From Lewinellaceae bacterium (GTDB taxonomy: Bacteria; Bacteroidota; Bacteroidia; Chitinophagales; Saprospiraceae), in contig JACJYI010000003.1 of the NCBI GenBank assembly GCA_020636225.1, positions 620,001-684,000 of the forward strand: a stretch of 64,000 nucleotides of DNA, given 5' to 3'. The notes below the pieces were generated by a model. It saw only the letters and a list, made by a program, of their open reading frames with translations. It searched no databases and had not been told where the DNA came from. The translations under genes were made by a program, and so were the position numbers. Each line of letters begins with the position of its first letter. The stretch's first letter is position 1. This document shows, one piece after another, positions 1 to 10,300 of the stretch.

Positions 1-1
1 C

Positions 2-3000
2 CAGGATATCGTCCCACCGACCTGGAACCAGGCTATGCCGGCCAATATCACCGTCCAGTGCAATGCGGTGCCACCGGCTGCCACCCCGATCACGGCCAGC
101 GACAATTGCGATGTTTCCGTGAATGTGACCCTGTCAGAAACCAGCACCAAGAGCGCAGATGTCAACAGTTGTGCCTACATGAACTACACGCTGACCCGCA
201 CCTGGACGGCCATGGACAATTGCGGGAACATGCTCCAGCACACTCAGACCATCACCGTGATCGATACCCAGATCCCCACCCTGAATGGGGTGCCGGCCAA
301 TACCACGGTCCAGTGCAATGCCGTCCCACCCCCGGCTGTCGTGACAGCTTCGGACAATTGCGATCCTGTCGTGCCGGTCACGCTGACGGAGACGAGTACA
401 AAAAGCACCGATATCAACAGCTGTGCGTACATGAACTACACGATCACCCGGACCTGGACAGCATCCGACAACTGCGGGAACGCCACTGCCCGCACCCAGA
501 TCATCACTGTGGTCGATACCCAGATCCCGACCCTGATCGGAGTTCCGGCCAATGCTACTGTAGAATGTGATGCTGTTCCTGCCCCGGCGAATGTGTCAGC
601 CACAGACAATTGCGATCCGGTCGTGCCGGTTACGCTGACCGAGACCAGTACCAAGAGTGCGGATGTCAACGGTTGCGCCTACATGAATTACACCATTACC
701 CGCACCTGGAAAGCATCCGACAACTGTGGAAACATGTCAGCCGGTACCCAGGTGATCACGGTACAGGATACCAAGCCGCCGGTCCTGGCAGGTGTTCCAG
801 CCAATACAACGGTGCAGTGTCATCAGGTTCCTCCTGCAGCGGTGGTCACCGCGACGGACAATTGTGATCCTGATGTGCCTGTGACCTTTTCGGAACAGGT
901 AACCCCGGGTCCGTGCGTTGATTCCTACACGCTCACCCGCACCTGGACCGCCTCCGATAACTGCGGGAATGCAACTACATCCACCCAGGTGATCAACGTC
1001 ATCGATACGGTCAATCCCACGGCATTGTGCAAGGACCACACCCTGTACCTGAACGGCGATGGCGAGGCCCAGCTCTACACCTACCAGATTGACAACGGTA
1101 GCTTTGACAACTGTACATTGGATCATCTGGACTTGTCACAATACCTCTTCACCTGTGATGACCTGGGTCAGAATACCGTGATCCTGACGGCGACAGATGC
1201 CTGTGGCAATACAGGGACCTGTACTGCCACCGTCACGGTGATCGATGCCTTGCCGCCCCATATGGTGTGCCTCTCGCCGATCGACCTCTACCTGGATGAG
1301 TTTGGTACACCCCTGGTATTGACCCCACAGGATGTAGATGGAGGCACCACGGACAATTGTACCATTGTCTCCCTGGAACTGTCCCAGACGATTTTCGATT
1401 GCAGTGACCTTGGTGAGAATTCGATCAAGTTATTTGCCACGGACCAAAGCGGCAACCAGGGCGAATGTTCCAGCAACGTTCGGGTGTATGATCTTCTTCC
1501 ACCGGTATTTACCGTGGTTCCGGAGGATGTAACTGCCTATTGCGATGAATACGGAGTGCCTGATGAGGCAGAAGCTACCGACAATTGCGGGATCGTCAGC
1601 ATTGTCCTCACAGAAACCCAGGAGTACTTTGCAGGAGGGCCGGAAGGCAGCTACCTGGTCCAACGCACCTGGGTGGCCACCGACTTGGCCGGGAATACCT
1701 CAAGTGCGGAACAATGGATCACCGTCCTGCCCGATGGCCAGATGGTCACTCTTTGCAATGACGACATCGTGACCGCACCGAGCAAGGCGCCGGTACAGGC
1801 GACCTGGGATGCGCCCAAGGTGGATGACATCTGCAATGGCAGCTATGCCATGACCCAGATGGAAGGGCCGGCTTCCGGTAGCTACTTCAATCCGGGGACC
1901 AGGACGCGGATCACCTACGGCTACCAGGACAGCTGGGGAACTCGTTACGAGTGTGCCTTCCATGTGGAGGTACCCGGCATCAATGACGACTATCAGGTGC
2001 ATATCCAGCAGGCCGATGCCGACTGTAACGATCTGATGATCGAGGCATGTACGATCACCGACGTGTCGGGTGCCAGCCTGTACTGGACACCCAAAGGCAG
2101 TGGCGTCGAGGTGGAATACAGTCTGCAGCCGGGGGCTACCCTGGAAAAATACGCGAATGGCACCGCCTTGCTGATTGGGCAGTGGAGAGATGCTAGCGGA
2201 ACGAACGGTTGGGACGGAACCCTGTGGTTCCACCACCGTCGCAGCTATGACGGGTGGACCCAGGCCGGCGGCCAGGCAAACCAGCCATCTGCGGATGTGG
2301 ACAACTGGCAGTTCTTTGAGGTAAATGCCTCTGCCAGTCTGTTTGCCGGTGTAGGAAATCTGGATACTATGAGAATCCAGGCCTCGCCCAACCATGTCGG
2401 CAAGGGCCTGCAACTGGGCAACGGTGCGAACGGGTCGCCCGGTCAGGGTGGCTGGTGTGCCATAGCCGGCCGGAACATGAACAATGTCTTTGTCGGCCGG
2501 GGCGAACTGGCCTTCAACCAGAACTGCAGCAACACGAATCTGATCGTGGATGCTGCCGAGGTAGTCTCGCTGAACGGTGCCGACTTCCCCACGACCTGGT
2601 CCAATGGGGTAACTGGCCCTGAACTGGGCAATGCCGCTCCGGGCAACTGGTCGGTCCAGGTAACGGATGAAAACGGCCAGGTGTACAGTCACAGTTTTGC
2701 CCTGGTCGCCCCGACCGGCTGTACCCTGCTGTGGGAGGACGCCTGCCGGGAGTTGAACAGCACCTGGGAAGCCACGGCCTGGCAGATCAGTACCTACCAG
2801 AATGGAACAGCCGATAGGGCTGTGGATGGCAATACCGATGGGGATTTCGGCAATGGGTCGGTGACCAGTACGCTGGCGGGCTGGCAGAACTGGTGGTCGG
2901 CCGATCTCCAGGGCAACTACAATATTGAATCGGTGCGGATCTGGCCCCGCACGGACGGGAACCACAGCGGACTGGATCCGTTCTATGTCCTGGTCTCCGC

Positions 3001-3520
3001 CGATCCGATCCCGGATCTGGCTCCTGAGCAGTTGCTGACCACGGCGGGTATCCGGGCCATTCGCCACGAGGGCCCGATGAACGAGGCCTGGCGGATGCCG
3101 GTAGGCTTGACCGGACGGTATATCAAGGTGCAGCTGGCGGAGGAAGGCCGACTGATGCTGGCCGAGGTGGAAGCCCTGGTCTGTCAGGACGATCGCCTGG
3201 ATCCGATTCCCGGAGCGCCGATCTGGCCCAATGGCCCCGGCAATGCCAATGGCGACAAGGTGGCCACTGTAAGCGACCTGGCTGCCTGGCCGAATCCGGC
3301 CTCGGACGAACTGAACATTTACATCCACCAGAGCCGGGTGGCCGCTACTTCGGTGACCATCCTGTCCATGACCGGTCAACAGGTCTATCGTCAGGACCTG
3401 CCGGATGCGCGTGAGCATCAATTGCGGATTCCGGTAGGGCAGTGGTTGTCGGGTATGTATACCGTTGTACTATCCGGAACAGAGGGTATCCAGACCCAGT
3501 GGGTCCAGGTACAACATTAA
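2..3520 (+). CDS. Partial secreted HYR-repeat protein with FTP-type lectin domain and T9SS sorting domain (5' end outside window)
   Basis: The reading frame is open from base 2, and the first residues (QDIVPPTWNQAMPANITVQC) already belong to a repeat, so the true start lies upstream. Visible are 1,172 residues. Four ~82-aa HYR-like Ig units with DNC and RTWTASDNCGN signatures fill nt 2-1010. Two CKDHTLYL-type units and further Ig-like units follow to about 1980. An unassigned ~190-aa domain (FHHRRSYDGW) comes next, then an F5/8 type C/fucolectin-like domain (about nt 2735-3185; STYQNGTADRAVDGNTDGDF). A T9SS type A C-terminal sorting domain (WPNPASDELNIYI to the end) closes the protein. It is probably a large cell-surface or secreted adhesin-like protein exported by Sec and then T9SS. 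The C-terminal ~700 aa are paralogous to the end of the giant gene at 4344-24668. A strong terminator follows the stop. Confidence 0.9.
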   Translation, partial: QDIVPPTWNQAMPANITVQCNAVPPAATPITASDNCDVSVNVTLSETSTKSADVNSCAYMNYTLTRTWTAMDNCGNMLQHTQTITVIDTQIPTLNGVPANTTVQCNAVPPPAVVTASDNCDPVVPVTLTETSTKSTDINSCAYMNYTITRTWTASDNCGNATARTQIITVVDTQIPTLIGVPANATVECDAVPAPANVSATDNCDPVVPVTLTETSTKSADVNGCAYMNYTITRTWKASDNCGNMSAGTQVITVQDTKPPVLAGVPANTTVQCHQVPPAAVVTATDNCDPDVPVTFSEQVTPGPCVDSYTLTRTWTASDNCGNATTSTQVINVIDTVNPTALCKDHTLYLNGDGEAQLYTYQIDNGSFDNCTLDHLDLSQYLFTCDDLGQNTVILTATDACGNTGTCTATVTVIDALPPHMVCLSPIDLYLDEFGTPLVLTPQDVDGGTTDNCTIVSLELSQTIFDCSDLGENSIKLFATDQSGNQGECSSNVRVYDLLPPVFTVVPEDVTAYCDEYGVPDEAEATDNCGIVSIVLTETQEYFAGGPEGSYLVQRTWVATDLAGNTSSAEQWITVLPDGQMVTLCNDDIVTAPSKAPVQATWDAPKVDDICNGSYAMTQMEGPASGSYFNPGTRTRITYGYQDSWGTRYECAFHVEVPGINDDYQVHIQQADADCNDLMIEACTITDVSGASLYWTPKGSGVEVEYSLQPGATLEKYANGTALLIGQWRDASGTNGWDGTLWFHHRRSYDGWTQAGGQANQPSADVDNWQFFEVNASASLFAGVGNLDTMRIQASPNHVGKGLQLGNGANGSPGQGGWCAIAGRNMNNVFVGRGELAFNQNCSNTNLIVDAAEVVSLNGADFPTTWSNGVTGPELGNAAPGNWSVQVTDENGQVYSHSFALVAPTGCTLLWEDACRELNSTWEATAWQISTYQNGTADRAVDGNTDGDFGNGSVTSTLAGWQNWWSADLQGNYNIESVRIWPRTDGNHSGLDPFYVLVSADPIPDLAPEQLLTTAGIRAIRHEGPMNEAWRMPVGLTGRYIKVQLAEEGRLMLAEVEALVCQDDRLDPIPGAPIWPNGPGNANGDKVATVSDLAAWPNPASDELNIYIHQSRVAATSVTILSMTGQQVYRQDLPDAREHQLRIPVGQWLSGMYTVVLSGTEGIQTQWVQVQH

Positions 3521-3545
3521 TCTTTGGTCAAGAATGAATGCTTCA

Positions 3546-3581
3546 GGGCTCACCCGGGAACGGGTGGGCCCTGACTGTTTT
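3546..3581 (+). terminator. Intrinsic terminator after the partial HYR gene
   Basis: An 11-bp stem pairs 3546-3556 with 3561-3571, with one G-T pair and a GGAA loop. The sequence after it contains a short T run (3578-3581). It lies 25 bp past the stop codon. Confidence 0.7.
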
Positions 3582-3712
3582 CGGTCATCTGCCTTGTCGA
3601 TTGGGATCGGAATCAAGGAGGAAGGAGAGAGGATCATATGAGGATAAAGGATTACTTGAAGTGTTTTTGCTCATCGGCTGGCATCTTGACAAAAACCTCC
3701 TTACCTTTGCGA

Positions 3713-3745
3713 CAGGTATGGTTCGCCATACCTGATCCCTTTTTC
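3713..3745 (+). terminator. UUCG-loop hairpin with T run (terminator or leader attenuator)
   Basis: The arms 3713-3721 and 3726-3734 pair perfectly around a TTCG loop, and T-rich sequence follows to 3745. It begins a few bases after the TAnnTTTG box at 3702. It could therefore be a 5'-end hairpin of the transcript for the 3939 gene, or a terminator for something upstream. Confidence 0.5.
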
Positions 3746-3938
3746 CCATGAACATGCACTGAACCGGGTGAGCCGGTTCCTGTGTAACGGTGTTATTGGC
3801 CCCATCTCGGGGTGAGGGAAATTGCGGTTCCTCCTTCGTTAGATTGCCTGACCACCCGTTGCAAGGTTGAGAAATTGAATGTCAACAGGACAAGCACTGG
3901 TTTGTCGTGTTGACTCATGATAGTTAAAACCTGCATGT

Positions 3939-4310
3939 ATGAATTGGAAAGGTCTACTCTCCTTTTTTCTGGGAATGATCTGTATCGGAGTCTCCGGTTT
4001 ACAGGCCCAGGAGTCCTCAGATCGCACTACGGCGACAACCATCTCTTCCAGGCCAATGGACGATTGCTCATCTCTCCAGGATGTGGTGGATCGGGAAATT
4101 TGTGCCGCCAGGCAAGCCATTGCTGCTGCGGATGAGGCCTTGGGCAAGAAGGGTCTGACGACCGAACTGGCCGCCCATTGGAGGCAGATCCGTCAGGCAC
4201 AACTCGCCAAGGTTGATCGCCTGGAAGCCATGAGCCCGACTGACCGAAAGAAGATGCAGGCTGTGGCTGCACAAGCCGAGCAAGCCCGCCAGGCGGCTCC
4301 TACCCGTTGA
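3939..4310 (+). CDS. Small secreted helical protein of unknown function
   Basis: This encodes 123 aa. Residues 1-23 form a signal peptide (hydrophobic LLSFFLGMICIGVSG, cleavage near LQAQ). The mature part is Ala/Gln/Arg-rich and predicted largely alpha-helical. Two cysteines about 12 residues apart (in DDCSSLQ and REICAA) could form a disulfide. I do not recognise the family. It starts right after the hairpin region and ends 33 bp before the giant repeat gene, in the same direction. Co-transcription with the giant is plausible, and a chaperone- or partner-like role is only a guess. The ATG was chosen because it begins the signal peptide. Confidence 0.6.
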   Translation: MNWKGLLSFFLGMICIGVSGLQAQESSDRTTATTISSRPMDDCSSLQDVVDREICAARQAIAAADEALGKKGLTTELAAHWRQIRQAQLAKVDRLEAMSPTDRKKMQAVAAQAEQARQAAPTR

Positions 4311-4343
4311 TCCCATTTCCCATATCCTTTACAAATACCTCTT

Positions 4344-7300
4344 ATGAGAACGCTCTCCCTGTTGACCACTACGGCAATGTTGTTCCTGTTTGGTGCATGG
4401 CAATCCGTCCAAGCCCAGTGTCCCTGCCCGAATGGCAATAATGCAAACGGACCCTTTATCAGTGGTGCTCTGATGACCCCGACGGTGACCTGCTACGAAG
4501 ATCTCGAGGCCCTGATCAATGGCCCGGTCGGTGACCCCATGACCGTCTCGGCGTTCGATGCTACGGATGGGTTCGTCCCCGTTTGTATTGTTTCCGCTCC
4601 CCCTGCCAACAATTGCGTGGGGTCGATCATGATCATGGTCGATGCGGCAGACAATGACGGAAACTGTGCCTCCAACGGCCCGTTTGCGGTCTCCGTGATC
4701 ATCCAGGACAATGTCCCCCCGGTCATCACCTGTCCCGGTGATGTGACCATCGAATGCGATGAAAGCCTGGATCCCATGGTCAATGGAAACCTGGGAGAAG
4801 CAACAGCCATGGATAACTGCATGGCAGATGTGACCATTTCCTACAGCGACATCACGATATCGGTCACTCCATGTGAAACCGTCATCGAACGGACCTGGTC
4901 GGCCCAGGATTGTGGCGGAACGGCTACCTGTGTCCAGGAAATTTCTGTCCAGGATACCCAGGCACCCACCTTTACGGTGCCAGCTGATATTGTGATCTAT
5001 GTGGATGCAGCGTGTGCATTTAATGCCGATGTGACGATTACCGGGGACGTATCAGATGAGTCGGACAATTGTGACCCGAGCGTTGAGGCGACCTATGTGG
5101 ATATCACCAACCCCGGTTCCTGTGTCGGGGAGACCATTGTCCTTCGAACCTGGACATCCATTGACGATTGTGGGAACAGCCTGGAGCAGGTCCAGACCAT
5201 TACGGTATTGGACAATATCCCACCCGTGCTGTCTGGATGTCCAAGTGATGTAACGGTCCAATGTTATGCCATCCCGTCTGTCAATGATGAGATGGTCACC
5301 TATGTAGACAATTGTGATCCGACGGTCATTCCCGTGGTCGGGATGGAGGCGATCATTCCCGATCCCAACAATCCAAGCCCTTGTATTGAAGAGATCCTTC
5401 TTCTTCGGACCTGGGAGGTAGCAGATGATTGCGGCAATACCGCCAGCTGCACCCAATTGGTCACGGTGATCGATACTAACGATCCCTGGATTACCCTGTG
5501 TCCACCCGACGTGACCGTGAATTGTGAGGACGACTATTCTTCTGCCAGTACCGGTTTTGCCATTGCAGAGGATAGTTGTTCCATGTTAGTCGATATTCAG
5601 GAAATGGATGACATTACCCTGAATGGATGTGACTGGGACTTCGAGGTCATTCGCACCTGGACAGCTACGGACGAATGTGACAACTCGGTGACCTGCAGCC
5701 AGACCATCACCGTGGTCGACAATGTCGCTCCCGTGGTGACCTTCTGCCCACCATCCATCCAGATCGAGTGCGACCAGGATACCTCTGCGGCGTCGACCGG
5801 CCTGGCCGAAGGCGATGACCTGTGCAGCGGCATGGCGGCAGTCTATTGGTCCAATACCATCAACCCTGGCCTGTGTACACATGAATATGAGATCGTCCGG
5901 ACATTTACCCTGGTCGATGAATGCGGCAACAGCACAACCTGTGAGCAGACCATCGACGTGGTGGACACCACGCCTCCGGATCCTACCTGCCCGGCAGACG
6001 AGGTGGTTGAATGTGATGCCATTCCTGTCGCTGTAGATCCATTCGTGACGGACAATTGCGACACGAATGTGGATATCGACTTCACGCAAGTGGATGACCT
6101 GACCGGATGTGGCAATTACACCGGCACCATCACCCGGACATGGGTATTCACGGACGATTGTGGCAATACTGCAGACTGCGTGCAGGTCCTGACCGTAGAG
6201 GATACGACCGACCCGACCTGGAATCAGGGCATGCCCGGCGACCAGACCGTAAACTGCCAATCCGTGCCAACTGCCCCGGGTGGCCTGACCGCTTCGGACA
6301 ACTGTGATGGTGCGGTGGATGTCATGCTGGATGAGGTGTCGACACAAGGTGTGGATCCTACCCAATGTGACTACTACACCTACACCATTACCCGCACCTG
6401 GACAGCCACGGATGACTGCGGAAATGAAACCATCCATACCCAGACCGTATCCGTTCAGGATGTGACCAGTCCGACCTTTACGGCCCCGCTGAATATCGTG
6501 GCCGCCGATCAATTGTCCTGCGGTGATGAAAATGATTTGAGTCTGACCGGATTCCCGACCAATATCGATGACAATTGTGCCCCGGACGATGCAGATGGCA
6601 TGGATGGGTATACCAATGGTGCCACTTCATGGACGACTTCTGAAGGATATACGGTATCCTTTACCACCTTCCTGACGGTCCCCCAGCCATTTGTTGAATG
6701 TTCTCTGTCTGGGAATGGCTTGCACAACCGGAAATACCAGGTTTCAAGGGTTTGGACGGTCGAAGATCCTTGCGGAAATTCCTCCACGGCCCTGCAAACC
6801 ATCAACATCATTGATGATACCCCTCCGGTGATCACCTGCCCGACAGATGTAGTTGTCGAATGCAGCGACGACTTGTCTCCCGCTGCTCAGGGGGAGGCGA
6901 CGGCGACGGATAATTGCGATGATCCGATAGACATCACCATCTTGTATGCTGATGGTGTAGTAGGTGGTGTCTGCACGGGTGAATCCGTGATCACACGTAC
7001 CTGGACGGCAACAGATGTATGCGGCAACAGCAGTTCCTGCGTACAGACCATCACGACGGAGGACACGACCGTTCCGGACCTCACCTGTCCGTCCAACACG
7101 GTTGCCGAATGCAGTGACGATCTCACCCCGGCAGGCCAGGGATTGCCTCTGGTAACGGATAACTGCGACATGAATCCGATGTCCTCCCATGCGGATGTGA
7201 TCACGGCGGGCGGATGCGACGATGAGTATACGATTACCCGAACATGGACCGCCACCGATGACTGTGGCAATGCCACCAGCTGTGATCAGACCATCAACGT

Positions 7301-10300
7301 CCAGGATACCACTGCCCCTACCTTTGACCAATCCTTGCCAACGGATGCGACCGAGGAATGCGATGCTTTGTCGTCCCCGGATGTCCTGACCTTCTCCGAT
7401 AATTGCGGGGCCAGCGGCCAGGCTACGGTCTACACCGAGACATCTACCCAGGGTGCTGATCCTGCTCAGTGCGACTACATGTCCTATACCATCACCCGAA
7501 CGTGGACGGCCACCGATGAATGTGGTAATACCGCTGAGCATGTGCAGACGATCACTGTGGAAGATTCGACATCTCCGACCTTCACCGCACCGCCCACCTG
7601 GACAGGTGCCGATGGCCTGGAATGTGGCGATGAAGATGATCTGTCCATCACGGGCTTCCCCACCGATATTGACGATAACTGTGCCACTGATGACGTCGAT
7701 GGTGCAGACGGATACACCATGGGTGCCACCAGCTGGATGACCACCACAGGCTATACCATCAGCTTCAGCGATGCTGTCATTGACCCCCATCCCGGGGGAT
7801 TGTGTTCGGTAACCACGAATGGGTACTTCCGCAAGTATCGCGTCAACCGGACCTGGACAGTTACCGATCCATGTGGCAATACCACGACCTCCAATCAGGA
7901 GATCAATATTACCGACCATACCCCACCGGTCATCACCTGCCCGGCCAATACCATGGCTGAATGCAGCGACGACCTTTCACCAGCCGCCCAAGGGGAGGCG
8001 ACGGCGACTGACAATTGTGATATGCCGAACGAGATCGACATCACTTTTGACGATGTGACGGTTGCGGGTAGCTGCACGGGGCAATATACCATTACCCGGA
8101 CGTGGACGGCTGAAGACGTATGTGGCCAGACCTCTACCTGTGAACAGACCATCACCGTCGTTGACACAACCCCGCCAACATGGGATACACCTCCTGCAGA
8201 TGACGTGACCGAGTGTGGCCCCGGCGATGGGGCAGCGTTTTCAGCCTGGCTGACCAACTATGCCGGTGCAGCAGCGACCGATCTGTGCTCAGGTGTGAGC
8301 CTGTCCACCAATGGACTGACCCCGACACCCGGTTGCGGGAATACAATCGTCTATACCCTGAATGTCCGGGCTACGGATGATTGCGGGAATTTCATTGAGG
8401 AGAATGTGTCCTTCACCATTGAAGACACCACACCACCCGACATCACCTGTGCAGCAGACATCATTGTCGAATGTACCGATCCAACCGATCCGGCCAATAC
8501 CGGCATGTCCAGTGCAATGGATAATTGTGGTTCGGTCACGATCACTTCTTCAGATGTCTCCACACCGGGGGCATGTACAGCTGAATATGTCATTGTTCGT
8601 ACCTGGACAGCCCAGGACGAATGCGGACTGACCTCCACCTGCGAACAGACGATTACGGTAGATGACAGTACCCCGCCGGCAGTCGTGTGCCCGGCCAATA
8701 CAGCGGTGGAATGCAGTGATGACAAGACCTCCGGAGCCAATGGCGTAGCCACGGCTACGGATAATTGCGATCCTGCGCCCGTGATCACGGAATCGGACAA
8801 TATCGTTCCCGGTCTGTGCGCCGATGCCTATACCATTGAGCGGACCTGGACCGCCACGGACGAATGTGGCAATGCCTCCAGTTGTATCCAGGAGATCACC
8901 GTTGATGATACCACCGATCCGGTGATCACCTGCGCGGCGAATACGACCATCGAATGCGATGAGAGTACCGATCCGGCCAATACCGGCAGTAGTACTGCCA
9001 CAGATAATTGTGACATGGATGTCACCATGAGTTACAGTGATGCCTCCATTCCGGGTGCATGCCCACAGGAGGAGACCATCACCCGGACCTGGACGGCGAC
9101 CGACAATTGTGGCAATACCGCCACCTGTGAACAGACCATCGAAATCGAGGATACCACGCCACCCGTGTTTACCACTCCGGCCATGGATGAGGTCATTGAA
9201 TGTGATCTCGCTACCAATGGCGCGAACTTGACGGCCTGGTTGAGCTCGTTTGCCGGTGCAGCAGCCACGGACAACTGTGGATCTGTGACATTAACCACCG
9301 TCGGGTTGACACCCGCTCCGGGTTGTGGGAATACCATCGTCTATACCGTGACCATTCGGGCTACCGATCAGTGCGGAAACTTCTCCGACGACCCGGCCAC
9401 CTTTACGATCGAGGATACCACCGCCCCGGATTGGGATGATCCGATGCCGGCCGATGAGACGGTCGAATGTGATGCCATTCCTGTTGCCGATGTGTTTACT
9501 GCCAGCGATGACTGTGATAACATGGTGGATGTTGTGTTCACGGAAAGCAGCGCTGCCGGTGCCTGCCCGCAGGAACAAACCATTACCCGCACCTGGACGG
9601 CTACCGATGATTGCGGGAACGCCATCACCCATACCCAGACCATTACCGTGGAGGATTCCACATCACCAACCTTTGATCCGCCCCAGCTTTGGGCGGGAGC
9701 CGATGGCCTGGAATGTGGAGATGAAGAGGATCTGTCGACCACTGGATTCCCGACCAATATCGATGACAACTGTGCTGATGATGATGTAGACGGAGCCGAT
9801 GGGTATACCATGGGAGCAACTTCCTGGATGACCGCGACTGGATACACCATCAGCTTCAGTGACGTGGTCATTGATCCTCATCCAGGCGGATTATGTTCCG
9901 TGACCTCCAATGGCTATTTCCGGAAGTACCGGGTCAACCGGACCTGGACCGTCACCGATCCCTGTGGCAATAGTTCTACATCCGTCCAGGAGATCAACAT
10001 TACTGACCACACCCCACCGGTGATTACCTGCCCGGCCGATGTCGTAGTCGAGTGCAGCGATGACCTGACCTCCAATGCCCAGGGTGTCGCCACGGCTACC
10101 GATAATTGCGGAGCCCCGATTACCATTACCGAGGATGATGTGACGATCTCCGGTTTATGTGATGGCGAATTCACCATTGAACGGACCTGGACAGCAGAAG
10201 ATGAGTGCGGACAGACCGCGGATTGCGTCCAGACATTGACCGTTGAGGATAACACCGCGCCGATGTTTGATGTCGCCCCAATGGATGAGACCATTGAATG

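Larger units (their letters stand above)
3521..3938. other. Gene-free region between two secreted-protein genes, with two hairpins and a promoter-like box
   Basis: No convincing gene was found in these 418 bp. Besides the terminator at 3546, there is a TACCTTTG box at 3702-3709. This matches the Bacteroidetes -7 consensus TAnnTTTG, but no clear -33 TTTG lies at the right distance. Immediately downstream is a perfect 9-bp hairpin with a TTCG loop (3713-3734), followed by CCCTTTTT. A third, 7-bp hairpin sits at 3761-3779 without a T run. The short open frame at 3538-3735 overlaps both terminator-like hairpins and looks like chance. Confidence 0.5.

Noticed and set aside
1700..3421. 573-codon open frame on the minus strand inside the first HYR gene
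   Set aside because: It is antisense to a clearly real repeat/lectin/T9SS gene, has no recognisable domain, and arises from the skewed codon use of repetitive sequence.
3538..3735. 65-codon frame after the first HYR gene
   Set aside because: It overlaps two terminator-like hairpins and has no signal, domain or spacing evidence.
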